Source of the DNA: an uncultured bacterium
Lineage (GTDB): Bacteria > Patescibacteria > JAEDAM01 > Absconditabacterales > Absconditicoccaceae
Direction: 5' to 3'
Assembly (NCBI GenBank): GCA_903904545.1
Contig: CAIVDB010000137.1
Coordinates: 1 to 20,624, forward strand
Length of the DNA: 20,624 nt
The notes under the pieces are model-generated. The model was not told the DNA's origin, searched no databases, and saw only the letters and a program-made list of their open reading frames with translations. Every line of letters begins with the position of its first letter. The first letter of the stretch is position 1. Below, piece by piece: positions 1 to 7,166 of the stretch. The translations under genes were made by a program, and so were the position numbers.

Positions 1-47
1 ACAAAATGGGCAATTGAATTGGGTATAGCATTCCAAAGAACAATAAC

Positions 48-114
48 TAGGGGAATCGAAGTCCCGTGCCTAGCCGACAAGTCGGCTCGCTCTAGCCAAA
101 TGAGCTAAGGGCCC
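48..114 (-). pseudogene. Degenerate tRNA-like sequence, copy 1
   Basis: Reading the minus strand, GGGCCC is followed by a good D-arm (GCTC...GAGC with GG in the loop), an anticodon-like hairpin (AGCCG/CGGCT) and a T-loop-like TTCGATT. It departs from a working tRNA in three ways: the anticodon loop has six bases rather than seven, the T-stem is mispaired next to the loop, and no 3' strand matches GGGCCC where the acceptor should close. The loop resembles a threonine UGU tRNA that has lost bases after the anticodon, but that identity is a guess. It could be a relic, or a tRNA-derived RNA with another job. Confidence 0.5.
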
Positions 115-164
115 ATAACAAAATAGGCAATTGAATTAGGTATAGCATTCCAAAGAACAATAAC

Positions 165-231
165 TAGGGGAATCGAAGTCCCGTGCCTAGCCGACAAGTC
201 GGCTCGCTCTAGCCAAATGAGCTAAGGGCCC
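165..231 (-). pseudogene. Degenerate tRNA-like sequence, copy 2
   Basis: This is the second copy of the same tRNA-like sequence, identical to copy 1 over this span and 117 bases from it. It has the same short anticodon loop and lacks a matching 3' acceptor strand. The identity shows a recent duplication or ongoing homogenisation rather than independent decay. Confidence 0.5.
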
Positions 232-245
232 ATAAATGGGCAAAA

Positions 246-485
246 TTAAGATATTAGTGCAGGTAATTCTTGTACAGGAGTATCAACGGGTACTACGCCA
301 AACAGAATCAAAACACCAAGCATAACTAACACTATTCCAGCAAGAAGATATGCATTTCTTGTGCCTCAAACATTTCTTTCTGCCCAATCAAATCTCCCAA
401 AGGCTTCTACGAAGTATGCAGAGAAATACATCAACGCTCCTCAAAGAAGAGGAAGAATCAGTCAAATGAGAATTTGTTTTGCCAT
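246..485 (-). CDS. Small two-helix membrane protein, unknown function
   Basis: A 79-residue protein appears only when TGA is read as glycine; three in-frame TGA codons lie near residues 8, 15 and 40. It begins MAKQILIGLILPLLGG, has a hydrophobic segment at about residues 4-25, a short charged loop (RFDWAERN) and a second hydrophobic segment at about 46-66, then a short tail ending at TAA. The reading is clean and strongly membrane-like, so I regard it as real, but I do not recognise a family. It lies downstream of the UCA tRNA on the same strand and ends about a dozen bases from the tRNA-like tandem repeat. Confidence 0.7.
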
Positions 486-516
486 GGTTGCAAAAGAAAA
501 GATAATGAAAGTAATC

Positions 517-590
517 AGCGGATAACGGGACTCGAACCCGTACGAACAGAGCTGAAGTCTGCTATGCTACACCAATTACATCATATCCGC
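517..590 (-). tRNA. tRNA-Gly(UCA), decoder of UGA
   Basis: A full cloverleaf can be drawn on the minus strand: acceptor GCGGATA/TATCCGC (7 bp), D-arm with A14 and GG in the loop, anticodon stem GCAGA/TCTGT around the loop CTTCAGC, a four-base variable loop, and T-arm ACGGG/CCCGT with loop TTCGAGT. The anticodon is UCA, which reads UGA. The discriminator base is U (A at 517 on the plus strand), as in bacterial glycine tRNAs; tryptophan tRNAs carry G there, and a selenocysteine tRNA would be far longer. CCA is not encoded. Position 37 is G, whereas tRNAs reading U-starting codons usually have A37. The amino acid is inferred from U73 and from the in-frame TGA glycines all over this window. Confidence 0.92.
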
Positions 591-652
591 ATCAACACAA
601 AAAAGTCACAGCGAAGATATATACAGATATTTGACACAAAATCAAGCTATTT

Positions 653-2053
653 TTAAAATTTTTCACTGAAGATATTTTTATATCACGATTCAGTAATCAT
701 TTTTACAAGAGAAACAACAACATCGGGACCACCACAAATGTAAAATTCTGTGTCTGGAGAAAATTCTTTTTCGGTGATATGAATCCTTCCATAAGCATAT
801 TCTTGATGCTCTTCTCTTGTGACATGGATAGTATACTTTAGATTGTGTATTTTTTTGATTCTATCCTCATAGAAAAGATCTTTGCTATAGGAAACAGAAT
901 AAAGAAGTGTCTTCTCTCCTTCATAATGACTAGCCATATTGAGTAATGGTGCAATACCTGTTCATGTTCAGATAAATACTTTGGGAGCTTGAGTCTTTTG
1001 TAGAACAAATTTCCCATACACTCATTTGATTATAATAAAGTCCCCAATCTTGAGTTGTTGAAGGATCTTTCATGATCTCCCCTCAGGAAGAATTTTTATA
1101 GCAAAAATAAGAACGGTCTTTTCATTGTCCGTATCATGTTCAACAATAGAATATGCTCTATTGAAACTTCCTTGCTCATCACTAAATTGAAATAATGCTC
1201 GTTGCCCAGGAAGGACAGAAACCTCCTGATTTGTTTCTAGCGTAAACTCGACAACATCGTAGGTGAGTTGACGATGGTTGATGATTTTTCATGTCAAAGG
1301 GATAGGGTCCTGATGAGTACGATTTGGAATGTCTTTTGAGACAGGTGTAGACACAGGAATAAGCGGCGCTTTCTTTTTCCATTCAAAGAATTTCAATACA
1401 CTATATATAAGGAGAAGAATAAGAATGGACCAATCTTGTTTAAGGAGGAAAATATGGATCCCTGCGCCTATGAATGCGAGATATGCAATTTGTTGCACAA
1501 GTTTCCAATTCCCTTTGAGGAGCTTAATAGAAAAAATATTAGAAGTAATATATCCTATAAAGAGCGCGATAAGACCGATGACTCCCATCCAGATAAAAAG
1601 ATTGGGATGGAGAATCAATGAAGGCATATTGGCCTGAAAATTAGCGATTTCCAAAAGTATCCAATGCAGAAAAATAAACCAGAAACAAAGAATACCGAGT
1701 TGTTTTCTCCATCTCATCAAGAAAAGAGAGAGAGAATAAATTCCATTGATTATTAATGTTTTGCTATAGAGCAAGATGGGATCTTGTGTCCATCATTTGA
1801 TTATATAAGAGAGTGCATCTGTAAATTTTCGATAGTGAACATCAAAATAGCGTTTTGGAATACTACTTAAGGGTTTGATGAAAAGGATAATTACCAAAAG
1901 TGCCCATCATTTTTCGGCAAAGAATTCTTGTAATTCTCCCAAGGGAATAAAATGGAAAAAAGTTCCTCCCACGAGAAAAAGTCCAATAACGACTATCCCA
2001 TAATAGGCCATTCGAGTAAGAAGCTTATCGCATATTTTGATAAAACTAGTCAT
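653..2053 (-). CDS. MsrQ-like heme membrane domain fused to flavin reductase
   Basis: Read with code 25, one frame of 466 residues runs from ATG to TAA. The N-terminal half (about 15-225) holds several membrane helices of the ferric-reductase-like/MsrQ type; His130 in LHWILL and His200 in GAGIHIFLL are likely heme ligands. The C-terminal half is a ferredoxin-reductase module: RAYS (299-302) for FAD, GTGTGIAP for NAD(P)H, and CGGPDV near the end. By family knowledge, electrons from cytoplasmic NAD(P)H pass through FAD and heme to an acceptor across the membrane. The gene lies 25 bases downstream of a thioredoxin-like lipoprotein gene on the same strand, its likely partner. In-frame TGA codons split it into pieces under the standard code. 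The acceptor (metal, protein disulfide or methionine sulfoxide system) is not shown by the sequence. Confidence 0.85.
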
Positions 2054-2078
2054 ACAATATATAGAGTAAAAATATAAA

Positions 2079-2423
2079 TTATGGAAGTGTACATCCAGCC
2101 TGTTGTGCTAAGGTACTCAATTCTTGTTTTCCCAATAAAGTAGCTCCTCCAGAAAATTCTCGGGTAGGCGTTCACTCAATTTCTGTACAGGCATTGGGCG
2201 TTGCGCTACAGTCTATATAATTGATATCCTTGAAGCTGTCACCAAACATTGCTTTCTGATCAAGACAATGACTACAGGTAGGAGTTCCATACATTTTGAC
2301 CCCCGCTTTAGTCAAACATTGAGCAAGTGCAGTAGTTTGTTCTTGCGTGAATGGTGACGTAGTTCCACATCCAACGAGGAAAAGTGATCATATCAATAGG
2401 CTAATTATAGTTATACGTTTCAT
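2079..2423 (-). CDS. Thioredoxin-like lipoprotein with CSHC motif
   Basis: A 114-residue protein starts with a signal peptide ending in the lipobox LVGC, so Cys19 should be lipidated and the protein anchored on the outer face of the membrane. The mature part is a short thioredoxin-fold domain: YGTPTCSHC with Cys50 and Cys53, and a GTPT turn at 84-87 giving the expected cis-proline (Pro86). It most resembles the thioredoxin domain found attached to VKOR proteins, which has a CPHC-type motif. The glycine before TPT and one in the signal peptide are TGA codons. It is the first gene of a two-gene minus-strand unit with the membrane reductase, suggesting it accepts or passes electrons outside the cytoplasm. 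Short extra cysteines (36, 72, 79, 111) could form structural disulfides. Confidence 0.8.
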
Positions 2424-2566
2424 CTATAAAAAACAAAAAATAAAAGTTAAGCAACTCTACATTTTTGTCCCTAAGATGCAATACAAGATTCTCATCCAAA
2501 AACCCCTACCAAAAACAAAAAAAAACTGTATACTGCATCCAGCTTTTATTTTTTTATATTCCAAAT

Positions 2567-3151
2567 ATGCAGAAAACTCTAGAGAATCTCACTAAAGCCT
2601 TCGTCGGAGAGTCACAAGCAAGAAATCGTTATGCTATGTATGCAAGCGCAGCAAGGAAAGAATGATATCTCCAAATTGCAGCTATTTTCGAAGAGACAGC
2701 AGACCAAGAAAAAGAACATGCATCACGATTTTTTAAGATGATTCAGTCTGTCAAAGAGAAGATGGGGGTAACTATGGATGAGGTAACGATCGATACCTGA
2801 GCATTTGTCAAAATAGGTACTACCTTGGAAAACTTAGGCTACTCTGCAGCAGGGGAACATCACGAATATGATGTCTTATATCCAGAATTTGCTCGCGTTG
2901 CACAAGAAGAAGGATTGCCAGAAGTGGCAGCAAGGATTAGAAATATCGCTATCGCAGAGACACATCATGAACAAAGATATTTAAAACTCCGAAACCAACT
3001 CAATGACAATACCCTTAGAGTCAAAGCGGATGATGTACGATGGATCTGTACCAAATGTGGACATATGCACAAGGGAAAATCACCATTAGAAATCTGCCCA
3101 TCATGTGGACATGATAAGACTTATGCAATTGTACAATGTGAAATGTATTAA
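2567..3151 (+). CDS. Rubrerythrin
   Basis: This 194-residue protein matches rubrerythrin in length and order. An N-terminal ferritin-like four-helix domain carries the diiron ligands (GES near residue 15, EKEH near 50, AAGEHHEYDVLYPEF near 95, AETHHEQRY near 130). A C-terminal rubredoxin-like domain has two CxxC pairs (CTKC and CPSC). The family reduces hydrogen peroxide in the cytoplasm of anaerobes. Two TGA codons fall at conserved positions, in AARKE-G-Y and IDT-G-AF, and only glycine keeps the protein whole. The ATG at 2567 is chosen because rubrerythrin starts there; the longer upstream reading is low-complexity. No Shine-Dalgarno is visible; TATACT at 2529-2534 could be a -10 box, without a clear -35. 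It is divergent from the lipoprotein/reductase pair. Confidence 0.95.
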
Positions 3152-3180
3152 ATTTCTTTTTATTTTACTCCTTACCTATC

Positions 3181-4899
3181 ATGAAGAAAAGTCTATGAAT
3201 TTTTCTGCTTGCTTCGGCTTTTATTGCTGTTCCTTTGATGATTCACTGAGCAAGTAATGAATTGGATGCTGCAGTTACTTGGCTCAATACTAATGGATTG
3301 ACACAATATACTACTGCTGCAACATTTAAGGCAACAAGCGCCATTAGAAGAGATGAAGCGTCAAAATTTTTCTCTGTATTTGCAAAGGACGTTTTGGAAA
3401 AGGCTGATATCTCGACCAGTTCTGTATGTGGGAGATTGTCCGATGTTCCAACTTCCAATAGCATGAGAAGTTATGTTCTAGATACCTGTAGTAGGGGATA
3501 TATTATGTGAAACGCAGGTAAATTCAATCCCAGAGCTTCACTGTCCAATGCTCAGGCAATAGCTATCATTATCAGAATGATCGAGGGAAAAAAAGATGAG
3601 TCAGGATCTCACTGGGCAAATGCCTATTATCAAAGAGCACAGGCACTATGACTTCTCGCAGGATTATCTCTTACCAATAGAAGTGCTTCCATCTCAAGGG
3701 GGACACTTGGTATATTATTATATAGAGTAGGACAACTTGATCTAACGGCAATAGATACAAGTACAGGAGTCGCGGCACCAGATAAGCCAGATCTTATATT
3801 AAATTCAATATCTCTTGATCCAAATTATGCATCACCCAAGGTAAGTGACGAGTATCTCCATATCAAATTTGTGATGAAAAATATAGGAAGCGCTATGACA
3901 TTCTCTAATTCGAAAGTTGCTATTCTTGGCTGTACAAGCAATGGGGCACAACTCCTAAATACAGAAGTAAGACAATGAACTATCAATAAAGATGGAACAA
4001 TGACGGTATATGCTACAAGCGTTCCTAACTCAAGTATTTTCCTATTTCCAAATGTACAAAGTAATTATCCTCTAGATTGTTACATAGCGACAGAATCTGC
4101 CGCATATGAAAGTAATACAAATAATAATACCAAGAGTTTTTCTTTCCCAGTAGTGGCTGCTAACGGAAATGTTTCTCCTACGCCATCACTATTTAATTGA
4201 GTCGATATGATAATAGATTCTGTGGTCATGAAAAAGAATAGTGCTGGATATCGATATCATGAGTTCACTATAAAAAATACCTGAGATAAAAAGTATCAAA
4301 CAACAAATTATGATTCCATGAATTGTTCATATTATTGAACTAATTGTCGATGATCATGCACAAAATGACTATTAACAAACATTCCAATACCGATTCAAGA
4401 GATAGATTCACTTGGCACAGCTAAGATTGTGCTATCCGTAGAACAAAGCTCATCTATTATTACGCAATGATTTGCAACATGAAGTTGTTATCTCTATACT
4501 GAGGATGCCAACAAATTTAATAATAATTTTTACTTCAAGGGTAGTCAGATTTATTCCTTTTTGCCATCACTTACGTTTGATACAAGTAATTCCGATTTAA
4601 CCATAGAGAGAGTAGAAATAGGTGCATGAGGAGAATCAAAGATTACTATAAAGAATATTTGATTAGGCCCAGCTGTAATAAATCAGGCAATTAGTCTGAA
4701 GAATACATGTGCCTGTAGTTCGTGTTGAGAACGTGATAGCTTTGTTGCTAGTAAAACTATCTATGAAAATAAAACTATTAATGCAGGAGAGACGTTTGAT
4801 ATGTTTATGTCAATGAATTGAGCTGTAGACAATTGCTATTTATATTATGAATGAAAAGAAATAAATACAGTAAATAATTACTATACGATACCAAAATAA
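3181..4899 (+). CDS. Secreted SLH-domain protein with CARDB-like repeats
   Basis: Reading about seventeen TGA codons as glycine gives 572 residues from ATG to TAA in one frame. A signal peptide occupies about 1-24. Residues about 25-190 look like S-layer homology repeats (aromatic, IRRDEASKFF and ISRGTLGILLYR segments). After that come about three CARDB-like immunoglobulin-fold domains starting near residues 200, 340 and 460, each opening like PDLILNSISLDP and containing a VKNIG-type strand. The last domain has a cysteine cluster (CACSSC). By family knowledge SLH domains bind cell-wall polymers, so this should be a surface-anchored protein; the role of the CARDB part (adhesion or scaffold) is inferred. 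It begins 29 bases after rubrerythrin and may be co-transcribed. It has one of the highest densities of TGA in the window. Confidence 0.88.
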
Positions 4900-4910
4900 T
4901 ATAATTTTGA

Positions 4911-4973
4911 GGAATCTGCCCATCATGTGGACACGATAAGACCTATGCAATTGTACAGTGCGAAATGTACTAA
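4911..4973 (+). pseudogene. 3' relic of a second rubrerythrin gene
   Basis: These 63 bases match the 3' end of the rubrerythrin gene (3089-3151) at 57 positions, including the stop codon. They encode the second rubredoxin CPSC pair through the final CEMY. Five of the six differences are silent third-base changes (CAT/CAC, ACT/ACC, CAA/CAG, TGT/TGC, TAT/TAC); the sixth turns Glu into Gly right at the break point. No start or upstream part of the gene is present. The SLH gene therefore sits between an intact rubrerythrin and the tail of a paralogue. Confidence 0.85.
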
Positions 4974-4974
4974 A

Positions 4975-5006
4975 TTGCGGATTACGAATTACGAATTGAG
5001 AATTAC
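4975..5006. repeat. AT-rich GAATTACGAATT repeat, copy 1
   Basis: An intergenic block built from short ATTACGAATT/GAGAATTAC units with a GCGGATTACG edge. Similar blocks occur at 5705-5731 and, in opposite orientation, at 17338-17368. It follows directly on the rubrerythrin relic. Confidence 0.7.
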
Positions 5007-5028
5007 TATTTCCAGATATACCAAGAAG

Positions 5029-5070
5029 ACCAATTTCTCTTACGAGGGGAGTTGGTTTTTTTATTTTTTT
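5029..5070 (+). terminator. Rho-independent terminator
   Basis: A 12-pair stem (5029-5040 with 5045-5056, including some G-U pairs) closes a TACG tetraloop and is followed by a long T-rich tract. It would end the rubrerythrin/SLH transcript. Confidence 0.8.
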
Positions 5071-5264
5071 GTAGGACGCTGCGATGAGACACCTTCAGGG
5101 AACTTTTCAAGAAGTCTTGAAATAATCATAGAAATATATATGGTATACGTGGGCTCAAAACCGCCCATAACATGAAACAGTTATTTGTAAATTTAGTAGC
5201 TATCGACTTCTAAGCTGATTATAAAGAAGAAGATGATGGAGCTGTAGCAGCTCTCTACTAAAGT
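5071..5264 (+). other. Gene-free stretch with a cryptic short ORF
   Basis: No convincing gene is seen here. It opens with GTAGGACGCTGCG (5071-5083), a motif shared with the composite repeats near 10.2 and 17.0 kb. At 5172 an ATG opens a 13-codon frame (MKQLFVNLVAIDF) to TAA at 5211. The same frame then continues for 15 acidic codons (ADYKEEDDGAVAALY) to another TAA at 5259, as if one stop codon had split a small peptide. It could be a leader peptide, a decayed gene or part of a small RNA ending at the hairpin that follows. I could not match it to tmRNA: neither tRNA-like end is present. Confidence 0.3.
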
Positions 5265-5325
5265 AAAGCAATTCACTTTGAGAAACCGTTTACGGGGACT
5301 TGGTGAATTGCTTTTCACTTTTTAG
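5265..5325 (+). terminator. Hairpin with 12-bp perfect arms and T-rich tail
   Basis: AAAGCAATTCAC at 5265-5276 is the exact reverse complement of 5303-5314. The 26-base loop is unusually long for a terminator, but the hairpin is followed by TCACTTTTT, which favours termination of plus-strand transcription. No gene precedes it closely, so it points to a small transcript from about 5.1-5.3 kb. Confidence 0.55.
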
Positions 5326-5627
5326 AGAAAAAAATAGGGAGATTCTAAACTAAGAAAAAAGAATTGATGTATATCGCTAGATATAGCAACACCAATTCTT
5401 AATAACTGTCATTGTCCTCGGAAGTTTCCCTTTCCTCCAATAAAAAGGAAGAAAATAAACCAAACGAACATCCCAGATAACTCCCATAGAAAGCTATAGG
5501 GAGGATTATTGAGAACAAAAAAGATTAGGTTCGCGATGGCCATAAAGTCCATCATAAACCAAAATGTGGTCTTGATTTCTCTTACTTCCTGTTGAGGAAG
5601 TAGAAGAATTTCTAATAATGTATTCAT
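5322..5627 (-). CDS. Small membrane protein, ambiguous C-terminus
   Basis: The frame starts MNTLLEILLLPQQEV and carries two hydrophobic segments (about residues 24-41 and 48-62), then a glycine/basic tail (GGKGNFRGQ). The first in-frame TGA (5409-5411) comes after residue 72. Under code 25 it is glycine and the protein runs to 101 residues, ending at TAA (5322). The added part is oddly un-protein-like and covers a hairpin with a T tract that looks like this gene's terminator. Either the extension is real, or this TGA works as a stop here, which would be exceptional in this genome. No family recognised. Confidence 0.55.
5352..5400 (-). terminator. Terminator-like hairpin on the minus strand
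   Basis: AAGAATTG at 5359-5366 pairs with CAATTCTT at 5393-5400, with an inner ATATC/GATAT pairing. On the minus strand it is followed by a T-rich tract. It lies 9 bases beyond the TGA at 5409 but inside the code-25 extension of that gene. Confidence 0.5.
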
Positions 5628-5704
5628 ATATTTGTGTTTTGATATGTATAGTACAATACCTTTCTTCTATAAAAAGTCAAGGGAATGGGGAGAAGGGGAA
5701 AAAA

Positions 5705-5731
5705 TTGAGAATTACGAATTGAGAATTGCGG
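5705..5731. repeat. AT-rich GAATTACGAATT repeat, copy 2
   Basis: GAGAATTACGAATTGAGAATT followed by GCGG, the same word set as 4975-5006. The next 45 bases continue with degenerate GATTCCCAATTCC-type units up to the end of the nuclease gene. Confidence 0.65.
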
Positions 5732-5776
5732 ATACCCAATAAACCGATTCCCGATTCCCAATTCCTAATTCCATTC

Positions 5777-7024
5777 CTATACTTCACTTCCTCTCAATAC
5801 TCGCGATTTATTTTCTTCTATCGCTCCCTCAGTGGTTGCTGGAGAAAGTTTTCCTTCTTTGACAAATTTCTGCACTTTGAATCTATCAATCTCCATCGCC
5901 TCATTGAGCAATCCCAATTTCTCCAAAATCTCGCGGAGCTTGTCTTTGTCCTTGATGGAAATATTTGATAATTGGCTGGCAGAAATTTTTCCTGTAGTGC
6001 CAAATAATTTCAAGAGTCATTTTTTTTCTAAATAATCGACCAAGATATCTTTGATATTTTCTTTCTGCTGTTTGCTCTCGGATTCGGTTTTAGCAAGCCC
6101 TACATATTCATCGACCAGTCCTTTGATGGTCTTTTCTCCGAGTTCTCATCAGACGATTTCATCATCGTATTTCATATGCGCTCGCAAAGGACAGATACTC
6201 ATATACTCACAGTATTTGCAATAGTCATTTTGCTGGGGAGCGAAAATTTTCTTATCGCCCATATTGTAATGAAATTTTTTGTCTTCGATCTGATCGATCA
6301 ATCCTGCATATTTTTCTACGACCGTAGCCAAACGCTCTGGGGTAATCTCTCGTTCATCCGTGATATCAAAATGCAGATAGTGGAGTCTGGCTTTTATGTT
6401 TGTGAAGTACTTCGCATATTTTTGTTGAATCCCCAAACCGTAGAGGGTGAGCTGTTCTATGTAGTCTTCTTTCTGCTCAGGCGGCAAATTTTTGTTCGTC
6501 TTGTAATCATTAATTACAAAGCTATCGCCCTCCTTGTCTATTCTATCGACGATGCCACGAAATTTTTTACTTGAGCCTCCCTGATAAGGGAGGTGGCCCG
6601 GAGCTTGGATGGCCGGAGGGTTTGTACCCGCATCCAAATCAAATATCAACATCGCTTCCGTGGCTATTACCTTAGTTCCATCGAAAGGAGCATATTTTTT
6701 ATAATAGGTTTGGAGATACATATTTCCTCTGCGTTGATAATCTTCCAGGGTCTGATCTCATTTAATTTGCAAGGGTTTCTCCTTCGTCGCCTCATCGAGT
6801 TCTTCATTTCGAATGCTCGCAAAATCTGCGAGCACTTTTTCTTCGCTAGGCACGACGAAAACATTTACCTGCTTATAGAGATTTTCCAAGGCCTTATGGA
6901 CCGAATGACCAAGGATCAAATCCGGTGAGGATTCAAATTCCTTTTCCTGGATCTTATCGATATATTTGTATTGATATTTCTTTGCGCATTGCGCGAAGAG
7001 TTGGATTTGGGAGAAGGAATACAT
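5777..7024 (-). CDS. RecB/Cas4-type PD-(D/E)XK nuclease
   Basis: One frame of 415 residues with three TGA glycines. It opens YSFSQIQLFAQCAKKYQYKY, the usual start of this family. The nuclease core shows GHSVHKALE (His40), GIVDRID (Asp160), NDYKTNK (Asp173, Lys175) and QLTLYGLG (Gln191). Cys13 together with CKYCEYMSICPL makes the four-cysteine set that holds an iron-sulfur cluster in Cas4/AddB-type nucleases. About 130 further residues, helical and charged, form a tail I do not recognise. The family cuts DNA in repair, recombination or defence; no CRISPR array or helicase gene is next to it, so I favour repair. The ATG at 7024 is preferred to the upstream one because the extra residues come from a palindromic repeat. 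An in-frame palindrome lies inside the core (see 6576-6593). Confidence 0.88.
6576..6593. repeat. Palindrome inside the nuclease gene
   Basis: CCTCCCT-GATA-AGGGAGG is a perfect 7-bp stem with a 4-base loop inside the coding region, followed by GC-rich sequence to about 6635. It encodes a proline/glycine-rich insert (about residues 133-154) between the strand ending LIFDLD and the catalytic GIVDRID strand. It resembles the CCTCC...GGAGG palindromes between genes in this window. Confidence 0.6.
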
Positions 7025-7056
7025 GGCTCGTATAATGTTAAGTGCTAAATGCTTAA

Positions 7057-7076
7057 CCTGCCTGCCGGTAGGCGGG
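7057..7076. repeat. Palindrome upstream of the nuclease gene
   Basis: CCTGCCT and AGGCGGG pair around GCCGGT, next to a smaller TTAAG...CTTAA inverted repeat (about 7038-7056). It lies in the leader between the kinase gene and the nuclease start and explains the spurious upstream ORF extension. Confidence 0.6.
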
Positions 7077-7166
7077 TGTTGAATGAAGGAGTTTTTTTTA
7101 TTGATGGAGTTGCGGGCATTCAACTTATTTCATTTTTTCTGTAGTCTAATTATTTATGGGCAAAGT

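Larger units (their letters stand above)
1..234 (-). repeat. Tandem 117-bp repeat, two copies
   Basis: Positions 1-117 and 118-234 are nearly identical; I see two substitutions, both G to A (8 versus 125 and 21 versus 138). The first ten or so bases of the unit recur just after the second copy (about 234-243), so the array probably extended further, and it may continue upstream of the window. Each unit carries a tRNA-like sequence on the minus strand (listed separately) and about 45 bases of spacer. On the minus strand the unit starts with ATGGGC and its spacer ends with GCCCAT, or GCCTAT in the second copy, which still pairs through a G-U. Confidence 0.9.

Noticed and set aside
1..234. CRISPR array
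   Set aside because: The 117-bp units are nearly identical throughout, with no alternation of short repeats and unique spacers.
517..590. Selenocysteine or tryptophan tRNA with UCA anticodon
   Set aside because: It lacks the long variable arm and length of tRNA-Sec, and has U rather than G at the discriminator, against tryptophan; in-frame TGAs fall at glycine positions.
5071..5330. tmRNA with a tag reading ADYKEEDDGAVAALY
   Set aside because: The acidic tag-like frame is suggestive, but neither end forms a tRNA-like domain, there is no T-loop near the 3' side, and the tag does not end in the usual small hydrophobic pair (AA or VA).
5777..7024. Cas4 of a CRISPR system
   Set aside because: The four cysteines and nuclease motifs fit, but the protein is longer than Cas4 and no repeat-spacer array or other cas gene is visible in the window.
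7025..7123. N-terminal extension of the nuclease to an upstream ATG
   Set aside because: The added residues (HPPTGRQVKHLA) translate a palindromic repeat, while YSFSQIQLF at the chosen ATG is the usual start of this family.
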